The position numbers were made by a program, and so were the translations under genes. Source: a virus. Taken from it: a DNA stretch of 64,000 bases. The notes below the pieces were generated by a model, which did no database searches, was not told the DNA's origin, and was given only the letters and a program-made list of their open reading frames with translations. Where the stretch lies: positions 126,001 through 190,000 of IMG/VR virus record IMGVR_UViG_3300025162_000016; one strand, given 5' to 3'. Every line of letters begins with the position of its first letter. The first letter of the stretch is position 1. Positions 29,963-39,585 of the stretch are shown in pieces.

Positions 29963-30313
29963 ATGATTATTAAAGAATCGCAATTTAAAGAGCTTTTAGG
30001 ACATTTGGTAAAAGAAATTATGACCGAATTAGCTTCTAGCTCGGACCCCGTGGATTCGATGTCTCAATCTTCTCCCGATAACGCTTCTTCCCCTGTTACT
30101 CCTATTGATATTGCAACTCAACGGAAAGTAGCACGGGATAAGAAAGACGCTACTAGGAAGGCTCTTAAATTGTCCAAACAAGAATATGCTCAAGGTATAG
30201 ATCAAGCGAAAGCTGACGAAAAAAGAACTGAACTAAATAAACGGACAAAGCTTCCTAAGTTAAAACAACAAATACAGGCACTACAACGACAACAATCGTT
30301 ACAATCGCCATAA
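29963..30313 (+). CDS. Small tagged protein with coiled coil
   Basis: The ATG immediately follows the preceding stop. The 116-residue protein starts MIIKESQFKELLGHLVKEIM, a copy of the helical tag with (L/I)xxE signals, then a Ser/Pro linker (about 30-52) and a long basic helix to the end (KVARDKKDATRKALKLSK..., KLKQQIQALQRQQ). No enzyme motif is present. Tag, linker and basic helix would suit a DNA-contacting core or scaffold peptide, but this is inference from layout. Confidence 0.6.
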   Translation: MIIKESQFKELLGHLVKEIMTELASSSDPVDSMSQSSPDNASSPVTPIDIATQRKVARDKKDATRKALKLSKQEYAQGIDQAKADEKRTELNKRTKLPKLKQQIQALQRQQSLQSP

Positions 30314-30373
30314 TATTTTTTGTAAAAGTCTAATTGTTGACTATATATTAGCAACAGATAGATAAGTTTTATT

Positions 30374-31195
30374 ATGAATGATCAAATCGTTACCCTTACT
30401 CGACCGGGAGTTCGTCCCGCTGCATCGCAATCGACCAAGCAGGAATCTACATTTCCTACAGAAACAATCAACATCCCATCAAAAGGATGGTTTTATTCTT
30501 CTGACAGTCCTCTTTCGGCGGGTACATTGGAATTAAAGCCAATGACAGCAAGAGAGGAAGATATTCTTACTTCTAAAAATCTTATTCAAAAAGGCATTGT
30601 TCTAGATAAGGTATTGGAGTCGCTTATAGTAGAAAAAGCAATTCATTCTGAAGACATGTTAAATTGTGATAGAAATGCTGCTTTTGTGGCTATTCGTCGT
30701 ATGGCATATGGAGACGAATATAAAGCTAATATCACTTGTCCTAAGTGTGGTGTTGACAATTCTTTAACTATTGATCTCGGAAAAATGGATAACAAGCCAT
30801 TTGATTTTGAAAAATATCCGAAAGGGACAAATGAATTTGAGTTTACGTTGCCGGTATCTAAACGGGTAGTGACGTTTAAATTACTTACCAAAAAAGATGA
30901 AGATGCTATTGATGCTGATTTAAAAGCTCTTACAAAAATCTCTAAAGAAGTTACGAGTGAAATTACTACCCGTCTTAAATCATATATTATTGCATTGGAC
31001 GGGAATGCGGATAAAAGTGCTATTCGGAAGTTTGTGGATGAGATGCGAGCGGGGGATAGTTTAGCATTAAGAAATTATGTTCGCACTATGACACCGGATG
31101 TTGACATGAGTTTTGATTTTGTGTGCAGTTCATGCGGAGTTGAAAGGAGGGAGGACGTTCCATTAAGCGTCTCCTTTTTTTGGCCTAACGGATGA
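30374..31195 (+). CDS. Baseplate hub / tail-assembly protein (gp26-like), upstream frame
   Basis: The 273-residue product begins with a basic stretch, then INIPSKGWFYSSDSPL, TLELKPMTAREEDILTS and KVLESLIVEKAI. This layout is shared with T4-type baseplate hub proteins of the gp26 family. Two CxxC pairs (CPKCG near 120 and CSSCG near 255) form a probable zinc ribbon. It lies just before the tape measure, as tail-assembly chaperones do in many tailed phages. The frame ends FFWPNG-stop, and a T7 run at 31175-31181 lies where a second open frame begins, so part of the product is probably made as a longer frameshift protein. TTGACT at 30337-30342 may be part of its promoter. Confidence 0.8.
   Translation: MNDQIVTLTRPGVRPAASQSTKQESTFPTETINIPSKGWFYSSDSPLSAGTLELKPMTAREEDILTSKNLIQKGIVLDKVLESLIVEKAIHSEDMLNCDRNAAFVAIRRMAYGDEYKANITCPKCGVDNSLTIDLGKMDNKPFDFEKYPKGTNEFEFTLPVSKRVVTFKLLTKKDEDAIDADLKALTKISKEVTSEITTRLKSYIIALDGNADKSAIRKFVDEMRAGDSLALRNYVRTMTPDVDMSFDFVCSSCGVERREDVPLSVSFFWPNG
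31150..31181 (+). promoter_or_regulatory. Probable frameshift / slippage site: hairpin followed by T7
   Basis: A stem GGAG(G)ACG/CGTCTCC (31150-31157 and 31168-31174) is followed at once by seven T (31175-31181). An AAGGAGGGAGGA purine tract lies at 31144-31155. The upstream frame reads TTT-TTT-TGG and stops at 31193. Shifting +1 or -2 enters a frame open to 31436. The layout also equals an intrinsic terminator, so transcript slippage or partial termination is possible. Confidence 0.6.
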
Positions 31196-31436
31196 ATATA
31201 GAATATCCGTTTACGAGCAAATAGATGGAATGGTTGAGCGGGGTTATAGCTTCTATGATCTCTATACTATGCCGGTATATCTTCGGGGTCTTTTTATTCG
31301 CATTGCAATAAAGAAACAAGAAAAAGAACGTAAAGATATGGATAAATCTCGGGGAGTTTCTGAAGGGGCATCTACCAGTAAAAAATCACCGGGAACAGTT
31401 CCTGGATTTGTTGCTCGGCAATCTTCTGCTAAATAG
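31182..31436 (+). CDS. Downstream frame of gp26-like gene (frameshift extension)
   Basis: This frame has no start codon before 31230, yet the codons from 31182 to 31230 read as a conserved-looking GLTDEYRISVYEQIDG that runs smoothly into MVERGYSFYDLYTMPVYLRG. That segment resembles the LTDE...Y...P.YLR pattern seen in tail-assembly proteins of T4-type phages. The ATG at 31230 falls in the middle of it and has no good ribosome site. I therefore read it as a C-terminal extension made by frameshifting at 31175-31181, giving a G/GT-like pair. The remaining residues are basic and Ser/Lys-rich. Alternatively it is a separate 68-residue protein from 31230. Confidence 0.6.
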   Translation, partial: GLTDEYRISVYEQIDGMVERGYSFYDLYTMPVYLRGLFIRIAIKKQEKERKDMDKSRGVSEGASTSKKSPGTVPGFVARQSSAK

Positions 31437-31518
31437 TTATTTTATCATTTCAATCATCTCATCCACTGGAAGCAGATGGGTTTTCTGGCGAGAGTGCGAT
31501 AAAAGAGAAGTGCCGGTA

Positions 31519-31526
31519 TATTTATA
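31519..31526 (+). promoter_or_regulatory. TATTTATA motif before the tape measure
   Basis: The octamer lies 25 bases before the ATG at 31552. Confidence 0.45.
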
Positions 31527-31551
31527 ACAGTATATCGAATAATATATTAAT

Positions 31552-34134
31552 ATGGCAAAAAAAGGTACAACTCAAGATCGAGATAAAACTGAAAATGAAG
31601 TAACAGAGCAAAAAGTTGCGCTTGAACGAGAGCTTGTAAAGATTCGACAAGAATCCGAATTATTGTCGAAAGAACAAGCGAGTATGGATAAGCAACTTTT
31701 AGCTAATGTTAAAGCGAGGCTTGATTTAATCGGTAATAATTTTAACCTAGAAATAAAACTTAGAGATGAGCTTTTTAAAATGCATGCGGCGGAAAAAGTT
31801 GAAGAAGGAAAGGAAAAAAAGCAATTAACCGCAAAACGGAAAGGGATAGAATCGCACTTACGAGATGTAAAAGCCTTAAATAATATAGAAAAAATACAGC
31901 TTGAGACAGCTAAAGAGTTGCTTGCGTTGGATAAAAAAGGAAAAGATGAAGAGACGGCTAAATTTGAGGGTGCATTGGATTATGTTGGTAAATTGGGAGA
32001 TATATTTAAGCTTCAGGCAAATCACTATAAATGGATTAAAAAAATGGATATAATTCCGAAATCGTGGTTGGTGCGGGCGGCAGGATTTGCGGCAATTATT
32101 GAGTATACTGTAACTAAATTTTTAGAATTTGATAAAGCAATGGCAAAGTTCCGTATTCAAATGGGACTTCTCCGAGAGGATTCAAAGCGAATATCCGATA
32201 ATATTAAAAGTGTTTATGTTAGTTTTGTAGGTATTGGGGTTACTATAGAGGGTGCAGTTGTTGCGGCGGAGGCATTGGCAAATGAATTTGGTGGAACGAT
32301 GAAGATTTCTAAAGATCTGATTGAAACCACCGCAATTTTTAAATCGCAGCTTGGGGTTGCAGAAGATGCTACGGCTGGGTTTCTCAGAAATATTTCTGCT
32401 ATTAGTAAAACCACCGCTCAGTCTAATAAACATATTGCATATTTTGCCAGTAGATTATCCGCAGCAGCGGGGGTTCCGCTTAATATGGTTATGCAGGATG
32501 TATCTAAATTATCTGGGAATGCGTTATCAATGGTTTCTCGAATGCCGGGACAATTAATAAAAGCGGCAGTAGAAGCAAGAGTATTGGGAACGACTCTGAA
32601 TAAAATGGCAGATGCCAGTAGACATCTGCTTAATTTCACGGAGAGTATTCAACAGGAAATGGATGCATCGGTTCTTGTTGGCAGAAACATTAATCTTCAA
32701 AAAGCTCGTGAGTTAGCATATCGAAGGGATCTGGTTGGATCTACAAAAGAAATACTTCGTATTGCTAAAAATATTAATTTTGAAAACTTGGATGTATTTC
32801 AGATGGATGCATTTGCTGCTGCAACGGGTAGGTCTACCGATGAATTATTAAAAATGATACAGGCTCAAAGACAGCTTGAAGAAGCCAGAAATATAGATGG
32901 GTTAAAAGATGAAGTTAGAGAATATGAAAGATTAAAAGGAATACGGGAAGGGGATTTGAAAAACGTTGGACTTCAACGGGAGCTTCAAGTAAAACAAATG
33001 GCAAATCAAGAAAGAATTGCGGCATTACAGCAGCAATGGAATAAACTTTTACTTCAAGCTACGGCTACGTTGTTTCCTATTCTTGATGCCACTATGAAAA
33101 TTGCGGGAGTAATTCTTGCGTTGGGACCAGTCCTGATGCCCGTAATAAAACTCGTTGAAGTATTATCTTCACGGATTGGCCGTATAGCAATTGGTGCTCG
33201 TACACTTAGAGATGAATTCATGGTGGCGTGGGAACTATTTAAAGGTGGAATAGAACTTAGTGCCACGCTCTCTAAATGGATTGCGAAAATAGGAAAAGCA
33301 TTTTCTGTCGTTTTTAAAGTTTTCTCTTTTGCAAAAACTTTTGCTCCATTTTTTGAATTTATTCCAGTAGTAGGATGGATTATTACTGGACTGACTTTAC
33401 TTTGTAATCTTTTTAAACGTATTAGCACGGAAGGGTTTTCGCTTGCGTCTATTGGAAAAGCAATTGTGGATACTTTTTGGCAGCCATTTGTCGATGCATG
33501 GGAATGGATTAAGTCTATTTTCGTTGGAAATTCTCCTTCGGTTATGTCACAAGGAATTGTTGATGGTATAATTGCAGTAAAAGGATTAATTTTGAATCAT
33601 TTACTTTCGCCATTTAAGGATGCTTATACATGGATTATGGATAGGATGGGAGGGCATTCGGCATCGGAGTTAATGTTATCCGTTATTCGTGGAATTATTG
33701 GGGGTGGGGCAAAACTATTGGATGTATTGACCAGTCCATTTCGTCAATTTTTCGCATGGGTATTAGAGAAGATACCATTTGTTGGAAAAAATTTAGCAAA
33801 GGGTATTCGGGGTGGATATACCGGGGCGTTAGAAAATTTGGGTGTATTAGAAAAGAAAATTACTACACCGGAATTAATTCCGACGGCAATTACGACGGAA
33901 GCGGTTACTGCTAAATCCCCCCCTATTACTCCCACGATTCCTCCTACTTTAGAAGAATCAAAACAACAGCAACAAAATTCCACGACTTTGGCGGCGATTT
34001 TAAAAGAGCTTTGTAATTTAAATGCAGATTTAACTGCGGGTAAAATTGCGGTTAATATGGATGGTATGCTTGTAAGTGCTCAGATGGATAGGATGACTAA
34101 GTACAAAAAGGGATATGGTGTAATGACGACATAA
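31552..34134 (+). CDS. Tail tape measure protein
   Basis: The 860-residue protein has a long coiled-coil N terminus (1-130; Lys/Glu/Gln heptads) and a helical body. Hydrophobic segments follow at about 505-540, 580-630 (FAPFFEFIPVVGWIITGLTLLC) and 695-745. The C-terminal tail has a Pro/Thr linker and a final helix. Coiled coil plus membrane-compatible helices and position after a frameshifting chaperone-like gene are the hallmarks of tape measures. These set tail length and help pass DNA through the inner membrane. Its length would correspond to a tail of very roughly 130 nm at about 0.15 nm per residue. Confidence 0.85.
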   Translation: MAKKGTTQDRDKTENEVTEQKVALERELVKIRQESELLSKEQASMDKQLLANVKARLDLIGNNFNLEIKLRDELFKMHAAEKVEEGKEKKQLTAKRKGIESHLRDVKALNNIEKIQLETAKELLALDKKGKDEETAKFEGALDYVGKLGDIFKLQANHYKWIKKMDIIPKSWLVRAAGFAAIIEYTVTKFLEFDKAMAKFRIQMGLLREDSKRISDNIKSVYVSFVGIGVTIEGAVVAAEALANEFGGTMKISKDLIETTAIFKSQLGVAEDATAGFLRNISAISKTTAQSNKHIAYFASRLSAAAGVPLNMVMQDVSKLSGNALSMVSRMPGQLIKAAVEARVLGTTLNKMADASRHLLNFTESIQQEMDASVLVGRNINLQKARELAYRRDLVGSTKEILRIAKNINFENLDVFQMDAFAAATGRSTDELLKMIQAQRQLEEARNIDGLKDEVREYERLKGIREGDLKNVGLQRELQVKQMANQERIAALQQQWNKLLLQATATLFPILDATMKIAGVILALGPVLMPVIKLVEVLSSRIGRIAIGARTLRDEFMVAWELFKGGIELSATLSKWIAKIGKAFSVVFKVFSFAKTFAPFFEFIPVVGWIITGLTLLCNLFKRISTEGFSLASIGKAIVDTFWQPFVDAWEWIKSIFVGNSPSVMSQGIVDGIIAVKGLILNHLLSPFKDAYTWIMDRMGGHSASELMLSVIRGIIGGGAKLLDVLTSPFRQFFAWVLEKIPFVGKNLAKGIRGGYTGALENLGVLEKKITTPELIPTAITTEAVTAKSPPITPTIPPTLEESKQQQQNSTTLAAILKELCNLNADLTAGKIAVNMDGMLVSAQMDRMTKYKKGYGVMTT

Positions 34135-34141
34135 GATTTAC

Positions 34142-34149
34142 TATTTATA
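34142..34149 (+). promoter_or_regulatory. TATTTATA motif before the 34154 gene
   Basis: The octamer ends 4 bases before the ATG; a transcript starting 6 bases downstream would be leaderless. Confidence 0.45.
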
Positions 34150-34153
34150 ACAT

Positions 34154-36430
34154 ATGGCAAACCAATCACCCATCCCGTTAATTCCCTTGTTGAAAGTTCC
34201 GGCAAATTATCCTACGGTTCCTTCACCGGGAAAAATTCGTATTTTATACGACAAAAATAAAAAAGAGCTTTATCATCGATTATCTCCGTATGGAACCGAT
34301 ACTTTCATGGGAATAAAATCGACCCAGCCGTTTAATTATGTTTATCCGGATGGTCCTAAAAGTAGTGATTGTTACCTGATAGATTACGTTCAACATGCGC
34401 TTAATGATGTTAAAAGAATAACTAAATTCATGATATCCGGACAAGGAGTATTGTGGATCGGTAAACAATTCTTACTTCAAACCGGAAACGCATTTAATGA
34501 AACTCGTATCTGGAATCCTACTTCCCCTATTGTAGCAGCATCCTTTATTATCAGACCCCAAAGAAATATAGATACCAGTAATTTATTGGGAAGCTTATTG
34601 GGTAGTGTTGGCTCTGCGGTGGGAGGGGTATTAGGGCTAGGTAATTCTCCAACCGCCCCATCCGGAACGGTTGGAATGTCTGCTCTTTCTCGTAATAGCG
34701 TAACGGCGCAATCCGGTGGAAAAGGACTATTGAGAGCCGATACCGCTAACGCAGGACTGGCAACTTTTAGAAGTAAGTGGGGACCACCGGCAACTGGCGG
34801 AGGATTTTTATCGGATTTTATTAAAAAAACATTTAATAATTTTATACCTGCACGTCAAGAGGGAATAAAAGTTCGTTCCGACGAAAAGTCCTATGGATGG
34901 ATGATTGATGATGGTTCATGGGGAGGGGCATTTGACTATGGTGGAACCTCACAACTTATTAAATTTCATCAGAGATGGATAGCCGGTGATAAGGGCGGAA
35001 TACGCATTGCCGATCAGGATAATATGATGCATGGTGGAATAGCATATACAACGTTCAATGGGTTGCGGTATCTTCAAAATACCAAAACTTATAGTAAAAC
35101 TCTTCAAAATGGTATTAAATTTGGATGGTCTATTGAACCTAGTACTGATCCGATACACCCTGGCATTCGATATGAGAATGCAATTGGAATGAAAGCGACG
35201 GATCAAGATGGGCAATATTTCGCATCGAGTATGATGGTTCAGTGGGGAATGTTTCAGGAAACGGGGAAACAGTCGCAATATCCTTCTAAGATGACCGATC
35301 CAAAGGGAGCCAGGGTATTAGCAGAGATTTTATATGACCGACTTAAAACTTTAAGAAAAAGCGAGGTTTATACCTTTCCCTCGCTTACTTCCATTCCAGA
35401 CAATGGAGTTTTTCCATCCGCATATCCCGATATAGATGGTTATGATAGATTAATGTCGGTGAAGAATATAGGTGATCCAAAACACTTTGGAAATGACAAA
35501 ACAAAGTTGTTTACGTTAGCTGCATATCGGGCGGGTAAAGTTAGAGTGTTAGAAAACCAACATACTGACGCTACCGAAAAATCATTTAAAATGGGAGGTA
35601 CTGGTCAGTTTGATGGCATCAATACTCTTATGGTTATAGATGGGTCTTATAAAAATAGAGGAAAATCAAATGGTAGTTTTAAAATAGAAAATCGAAGAAT
35701 AGTGGAGTGGACTGAATGGAATCCTTATAAAGACGATCTCATTGCATTTTATTTCTATGATATAGTTAACCAGAAATATATTCCATTTCGAGCTACTATA
35801 AAAGGACTACAAGAAACCGATTCCGTTAATTGGGAAGAACTTACTTTTATTGGAAGAGCAGATAAAGTATATTCCTATGGCGGATTTAACCGATCTCTAG
35901 CATTCAATTTCACGGTTCATATTGGAAGTCTTATAGAAATGGCTCCAACGTGGCAACGAGTTAATTATCTTATGAGTTTAGTAAAACCGGCATCTTATAC
36001 ACGGCGAGATAATAAAAATGATTCTAGTGGAACATATACTCGATTTATGGTTCCTCCGATGGTAATGATTACGATTGGAGACATGTATAAAAATCAACCG
36101 GTAGTTATTGGTTCGTTAGGTATTACTATTCCGGAAAATACGTCTTGGGAAACTCTAAATGAAAAAAATTCAACCGAATGGTCTTATTTAGTTGATTACA
36201 TAAAATCTCCCAAGGTGGGTATGAATTATGGCCAGCTTCCACGAACCATGGAAATTTCTGTTAATGCATATCTTCTTGAGAAGGAACGAGCAATTGTCGG
36301 TGCGGCTCATTTTGGTCATGCTCCACACAACGAACAATATGATGAAAAATTTAATGTAAAAACAATACCAGATAATGAATTTCCCACGGAACTTCATAAA
36401 TCTATGGTTGTTTATAATAGACAGTCATAA
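34154..36430 (+). CDS. Probable baseplate/tail protein, unknown
   Basis: The 758-residue product follows the tape measure and precedes a gp53-like wedge gene, so it is most likely a baseplate or hub component. Visible features are an N-terminal IPLIPLLKVPANYP stretch, a Gly/Ala/Ser-rich hydrophobic segment (LLGSLLGSVGSAVGGVLGLG, about 144-163), a beta-rich middle with many Tyr/Trp/Asp-Gly turns, and a C-terminal part with IGDMYKNQPVVIGSLGITIP and a MEISVNAYLLEKE strand. The C-terminal part resembles hub proteins that sit on the tube end, but I cannot name the family. No protease or lysozyme motif is seen. Confidence 0.65.
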   Translation: MANQSPIPLIPLLKVPANYPTVPSPGKIRILYDKNKKELYHRLSPYGTDTFMGIKSTQPFNYVYPDGPKSSDCYLIDYVQHALNDVKRITKFMISGQGVLWIGKQFLLQTGNAFNETRIWNPTSPIVAASFIIRPQRNIDTSNLLGSLLGSVGSAVGGVLGLGNSPTAPSGTVGMSALSRNSVTAQSGGKGLLRADTANAGLATFRSKWGPPATGGGFLSDFIKKTFNNFIPARQEGIKVRSDEKSYGWMIDDGSWGGAFDYGGTSQLIKFHQRWIAGDKGGIRIADQDNMMHGGIAYTTFNGLRYLQNTKTYSKTLQNGIKFGWSIEPSTDPIHPGIRYENAIGMKATDQDGQYFASSMMVQWGMFQETGKQSQYPSKMTDPKGARVLAEILYDRLKTLRKSEVYTFPSLTSIPDNGVFPSAYPDIDGYDRLMSVKNIGDPKHFGNDKTKLFTLAAYRAGKVRVLENQHTDATEKSFKMGGTGQFDGINTLMVIDGSYKNRGKSNGSFKIENRRIVEWTEWNPYKDDLIAFYFYDIVNQKYIPFRATIKGLQETDSVNWEELTFIGRADKVYSYGGFNRSLAFNFTVHIGSLIEMAPTWQRVNYLMSLVKPASYTRRDNKNDSSGTYTRFMVPPMVMITIGDMYKNQPVVIGSLGITIPENTSWETLNEKNSTEWSYLVDYIKSPKVGMNYGQLPRTMEISVNAYLLEKERAIVGAAHFGHAPHNEQYDEKFNVKTIPDNEFPTELHKSMVVYNRQS

Positions 36431-36435
36431 AATAA

Positions 36436-36732
36436 ATGAACCGATATTCAAATAATTTATCTGGGAAGAGGTGGGATGGGAAAGAGGTGTATAAAACCAC
36501 TATTTATCCTCCTGTTCCTTTGTCTGATAGTGATATTTATATTACTGCAAGTGAAACTGAGTCATTAGATACATTGGCATTTAAGTATTATAACGATTCA
36601 ACGCTTTGGTGGATTATTGCCAACATAAATAATATAGGAAAAGGAAGATTAAGTATTGAACCGGGATTACAATTACGTATCCCTACCGATATCATTTCTG
36701 TTCTCAATACATTCAAACAATTAAATCAATGA
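36436..36732 (+). CDS. Baseplate wedge subunit with LysM-like fold (gp53-like)
   Basis: The 98-residue protein reads RWDGKEVYKTTIYPPVPLSD, then LDTLAFKYYNDSTLWWIIAN and LSIEPGLQLRIP. This is the LysM-type arrangement found in T4 gp53 and related wedge proteins, where it clamps adjacent wedges to the hub. T4 gp53 is about twice this length, so only the LysM-like core is present. It follows the preceding stop by 5 bp. A ligand such as peptidoglycan is possible, but a structural role is more likely from context. Confidence 0.8.
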   Translation: MNRYSNNLSGKRWDGKEVYKTTIYPPVPLSDSDIYITASETESLDTLAFKYYNDSTLWWIIANINNIGKGRLSIEPGLQLRIPTDIISVLNTFKQLNQ

Positions 36733-36763
36733 AAAAAAATCAAATAAATATTTTGAAAATGAT

Positions 36764-39544
36764 ATGAGTTCACTCGTACTAATTCCATGGGAACCACATT
36801 GCTGGGACAATGCGATACAAACCGAGCTTAATCGGCGTTCGGTTAACAGAAGTTTAAATTATATTGAAAATTCCGGTGCAACTTGGAAGGCAGATACCGA
36901 TGATTGGAATTCTTATAAAGGTCCGATGACTTCATGGGTCAGGGTATGTTCAAATGGATATGGATTGGAGAACAAGAATAAGAATAAGGATAAACCGGGA
37001 TTTGTTCTATATGGAGGGAAAGATTTTTATTCTACATATGGATTCAATACCGGAGTTAAAAGCGGAGATGGATCTAGCAATGAGAGTATTATTGGATATA
37101 CCCCGAATGGAATGCCACATATAGTTGATAATAGTTTAATTAATAATAATTATCCAATTCATGTTCCGGTTCCAGAAATTGAAAAAATATCTGCTACTAT
37201 TCAAAAAGAAATTTTGCGGCGGGTTAATATTGAATGGACGTGTTTTTCTTCCAAGCAATTGGAATATATGACTCCTTATTTTTTGGTACCGGGTATTTCA
37301 GTTATTGTTGAGTGGGGATGGAATCATTTTAACCCGTTGTCGTTATTGGATTTGGTTAAAACAGATAACCTTTCTTATCTTTTTAATAATCCATATTCTT
37401 TGTATACTGATAATGTTTTAGATTCCAAAGGAAACTATGAAGTGGTGTTTGGAATTATAACAAATTTTGAGTGGTCGATAGATGGAAATAAAATTAAATG
37501 TAGAACTGAAATTACTACAAAGGATCGGCTTTGGGCGGGATTGGCGGTTAACTCACATATGATTGAAAAAGATACCGAAATACCCGATACAGGTTCCGAT
37601 AAGGGAAAAATAAAATCCGAGTCCAGAGTTATTGACTCTTTGAGACAATTTGTAGACAGTTATGTTGATGGATTTATTAGTTTAGTGAATACAAAAGAAG
37701 ATGATGGAGATAAAGCTATCAATAGTTTTTTGAATACTGTTGGTAAATCTAATCAAGAAGTTATTACGCAATTCGAAGCGAAAAAAAATGCTGCTCCTAT
37801 TCCTTCTCCGCTTTTCTTAATGAATCCGGTATGGGCGGGATTAATGCCCCCCGAAATGCCTGTGGCGGAACCTGTTAAATCTCAATCTTCTAATCCGGAA
37901 ACTCCTCTCGTAAATCCGATGGAGAGTTTTATTAAATATATTAAAATCGCTCATCCTGATAATTACTTGGAATATTTGTTTGGAATTTTTAATGGTAGAA
38001 AAAGGGTCAGATCTAGTTCTCCTATGGGTGGTTATATTGCTAGTTATTCTGAATTAAATGATTGGGATTATTCCAATTCCGATATTAAATCGTGCTGGAT
38101 AAACATGGGATTAATCGTAGAGATTATTAATTATCATTCATCGGGATTGATAGGTGTAAAAGATGCTCCGATGTTTAGCATTGATATAGACGATTGTATT
38201 ATTAATGCGCATCCCAATCTTATTTCTACTAATAGCAGTAATCTTTTGATACCTAATCCAGTTGCTCCTAAATATTTTGAAGGTAAATTCGGATATGATG
38301 CAAATAAAGAAGATGCCGATGCAAAAAAATACCAAGCTGCATTTAAAGTAACTTCGGTCTCTAAACCATATTCTAACACGCCATTAGATCCGAATAGAAC
38401 ACCCTCTGATATATCCTATGCCGATCATAGATTGCGAAAAATCGTTTATCCGATGGGGGATACGAAAAGAGATGATCTTTCTCAGTTTATTAATTCTAAT
38501 AGAAGCGTACTTAGTCAAAAATCGATACGTAAAACCCCTTTTGATTTCCCGTTCAAAGAGGAATATAATGATATTACGGACGGTGAAAATAATTCTAGAA
38601 AAAGACCTGCATATTTTACGGGTCTTTTGAAAAATTTATATATTAATACAGAGGCATTTAAAAATATGTTAAAGGGGCTTGATCCCGGAGTATTTTATGA
38701 AAAATTATATGAAGAACTTTTTAAATTGATAAACGGTGCTGCGGCGAATTTTTGGGATTTTAAAATAACTGCGGCGACGGGTAGACATTCTACCGGTAAC
38801 GTAGCTAAAATGAAAATAATTGATCAGAATATGACTCAATATACCGGAAATGAAGGGGAAAAGGTTTATACATTTGATTATTATGGTGCCGATAGTTTAA
38901 TTAAATCAATGGTTTTTAGGCCCATGTTAAGTAATGCTCAAGCTATCCGAACTATATATGCTCAAGTAGCTGCGAATAATACAAAAAAAATAGTATTGAG
39001 CGATGAGGCATCTTTGTTAGATCCTAAATTTAAAGATAGACTTTTTAGCTCTAGTGATGTGTCTTCTAATAAAGGTCGCAGTGAGCGGTTTGGAAGTGAT
39101 TCGCATCAAAAAACAATGGCACAAATCCAAGGATTAAAACCAATTAGTGCAGAAGTACTTCAGATGTCTAGTAAAAAACCCGACGGAAAAGTTCTAATTG
39201 TTCGGCTCGCTATTCCAAAAAACAATTCAGATTTGTTGTCTTTATTATTAGATGATGAAGATGAACAATATAATCCTAAATATACCGGAATTATGCCTAA
39301 TATTCAAGCGGAGTTTACGATTCAGGGGATTGCGGGACTCCGCACGTTTGGGATGTTCAGAGTTAGGGGATTGCCCGACCCCTATTCCGAAGAAAATATT
39401 GTATTTCGTATTGTGAATGTTCAAGATACTATTCAAGGTGGTCAATGGGTAACAAATATCGTCGCCGGTATTATTCCGCTGCGTGGATACATGCGAGATA
39501 AATTAGGACTGCCGCCTAAAGAAGTGCCTGCAAGCGGCAAATAA
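36764..39544 (+). CDS. Large baseplate-type protein, unknown
   Basis: The 926-residue product lies directly after the gp53-like gene. Its features are an N-terminal IPWEPHCWDNAIQTELNRRS, an EYMTPYFLVPGISVIVEWGWNHF segment (about 166-188), two beta-rich stretches with IITNFEWSIDGNKIKCRTEITTKD-like strands, a Pro/Asn-rich linker near 345-385, and a C-terminal domain with ELTIQ-type strands (FTIQGIAGLRTFGMFRVRG, then GGQWVTNIVAGIIPLRGY). The C terminus resembles carrier or tail-hub beta domains. The family name is unknown to me. It closes the tail block; the next gene belongs to DNA replication. Confidence 0.65.
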   Translation: MSSLVLIPWEPHCWDNAIQTELNRRSVNRSLNYIENSGATWKADTDDWNSYKGPMTSWVRVCSNGYGLENKNKNKDKPGFVLYGGKDFYSTYGFNTGVKSGDGSSNESIIGYTPNGMPHIVDNSLINNNYPIHVPVPEIEKISATIQKEILRRVNIEWTCFSSKQLEYMTPYFLVPGISVIVEWGWNHFNPLSLLDLVKTDNLSYLFNNPYSLYTDNVLDSKGNYEVVFGIITNFEWSIDGNKIKCRTEITTKDRLWAGLAVNSHMIEKDTEIPDTGSDKGKIKSESRVIDSLRQFVDSYVDGFISLVNTKEDDGDKAINSFLNTVGKSNQEVITQFEAKKNAAPIPSPLFLMNPVWAGLMPPEMPVAEPVKSQSSNPETPLVNPMESFIKYIKIAHPDNYLEYLFGIFNGRKRVRSSSPMGGYIASYSELNDWDYSNSDIKSCWINMGLIVEIINYHSSGLIGVKDAPMFSIDIDDCIINAHPNLISTNSSNLLIPNPVAPKYFEGKFGYDANKEDADAKKYQAAFKVTSVSKPYSNTPLDPNRTPSDISYADHRLRKIVYPMGDTKRDDLSQFINSNRSVLSQKSIRKTPFDFPFKEEYNDITDGENNSRKRPAYFTGLLKNLYINTEAFKNMLKGLDPGVFYEKLYEELFKLINGAAANFWDFKITAATGRHSTGNVAKMKIIDQNMTQYTGNEGEKVYTFDYYGADSLIKSMVFRPMLSNAQAIRTIYAQVAANNTKKIVLSDEASLLDPKFKDRLFSSSDVSSNKGRSERFGSDSHQKTMAQIQGLKPISAEVLQMSSKKPDGKVLIVRLAIPKNNSDLLSLLLDDEDEQYNPKYTGIMPNIQAEFTIQGIAGLRTFGMFRVRGLPDPYSEENIVFRIVNVQDTIQGGQWVTNIVAGIIPLRGYMRDKLGLPPKEVPASGK

Positions 39545-39585
39545 AAAAAGTTGAGATTTCTGAGAAGTACGGTAAAGTTCCTAAA

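Noticed and set aside
30337-30365. Full sigma-70 promoter before the gp26-like gene
   Set aside because: TTGACT is present but the hexamer at 17 bp (AGATAA) is poor, so it is mentioned only as a partial site.
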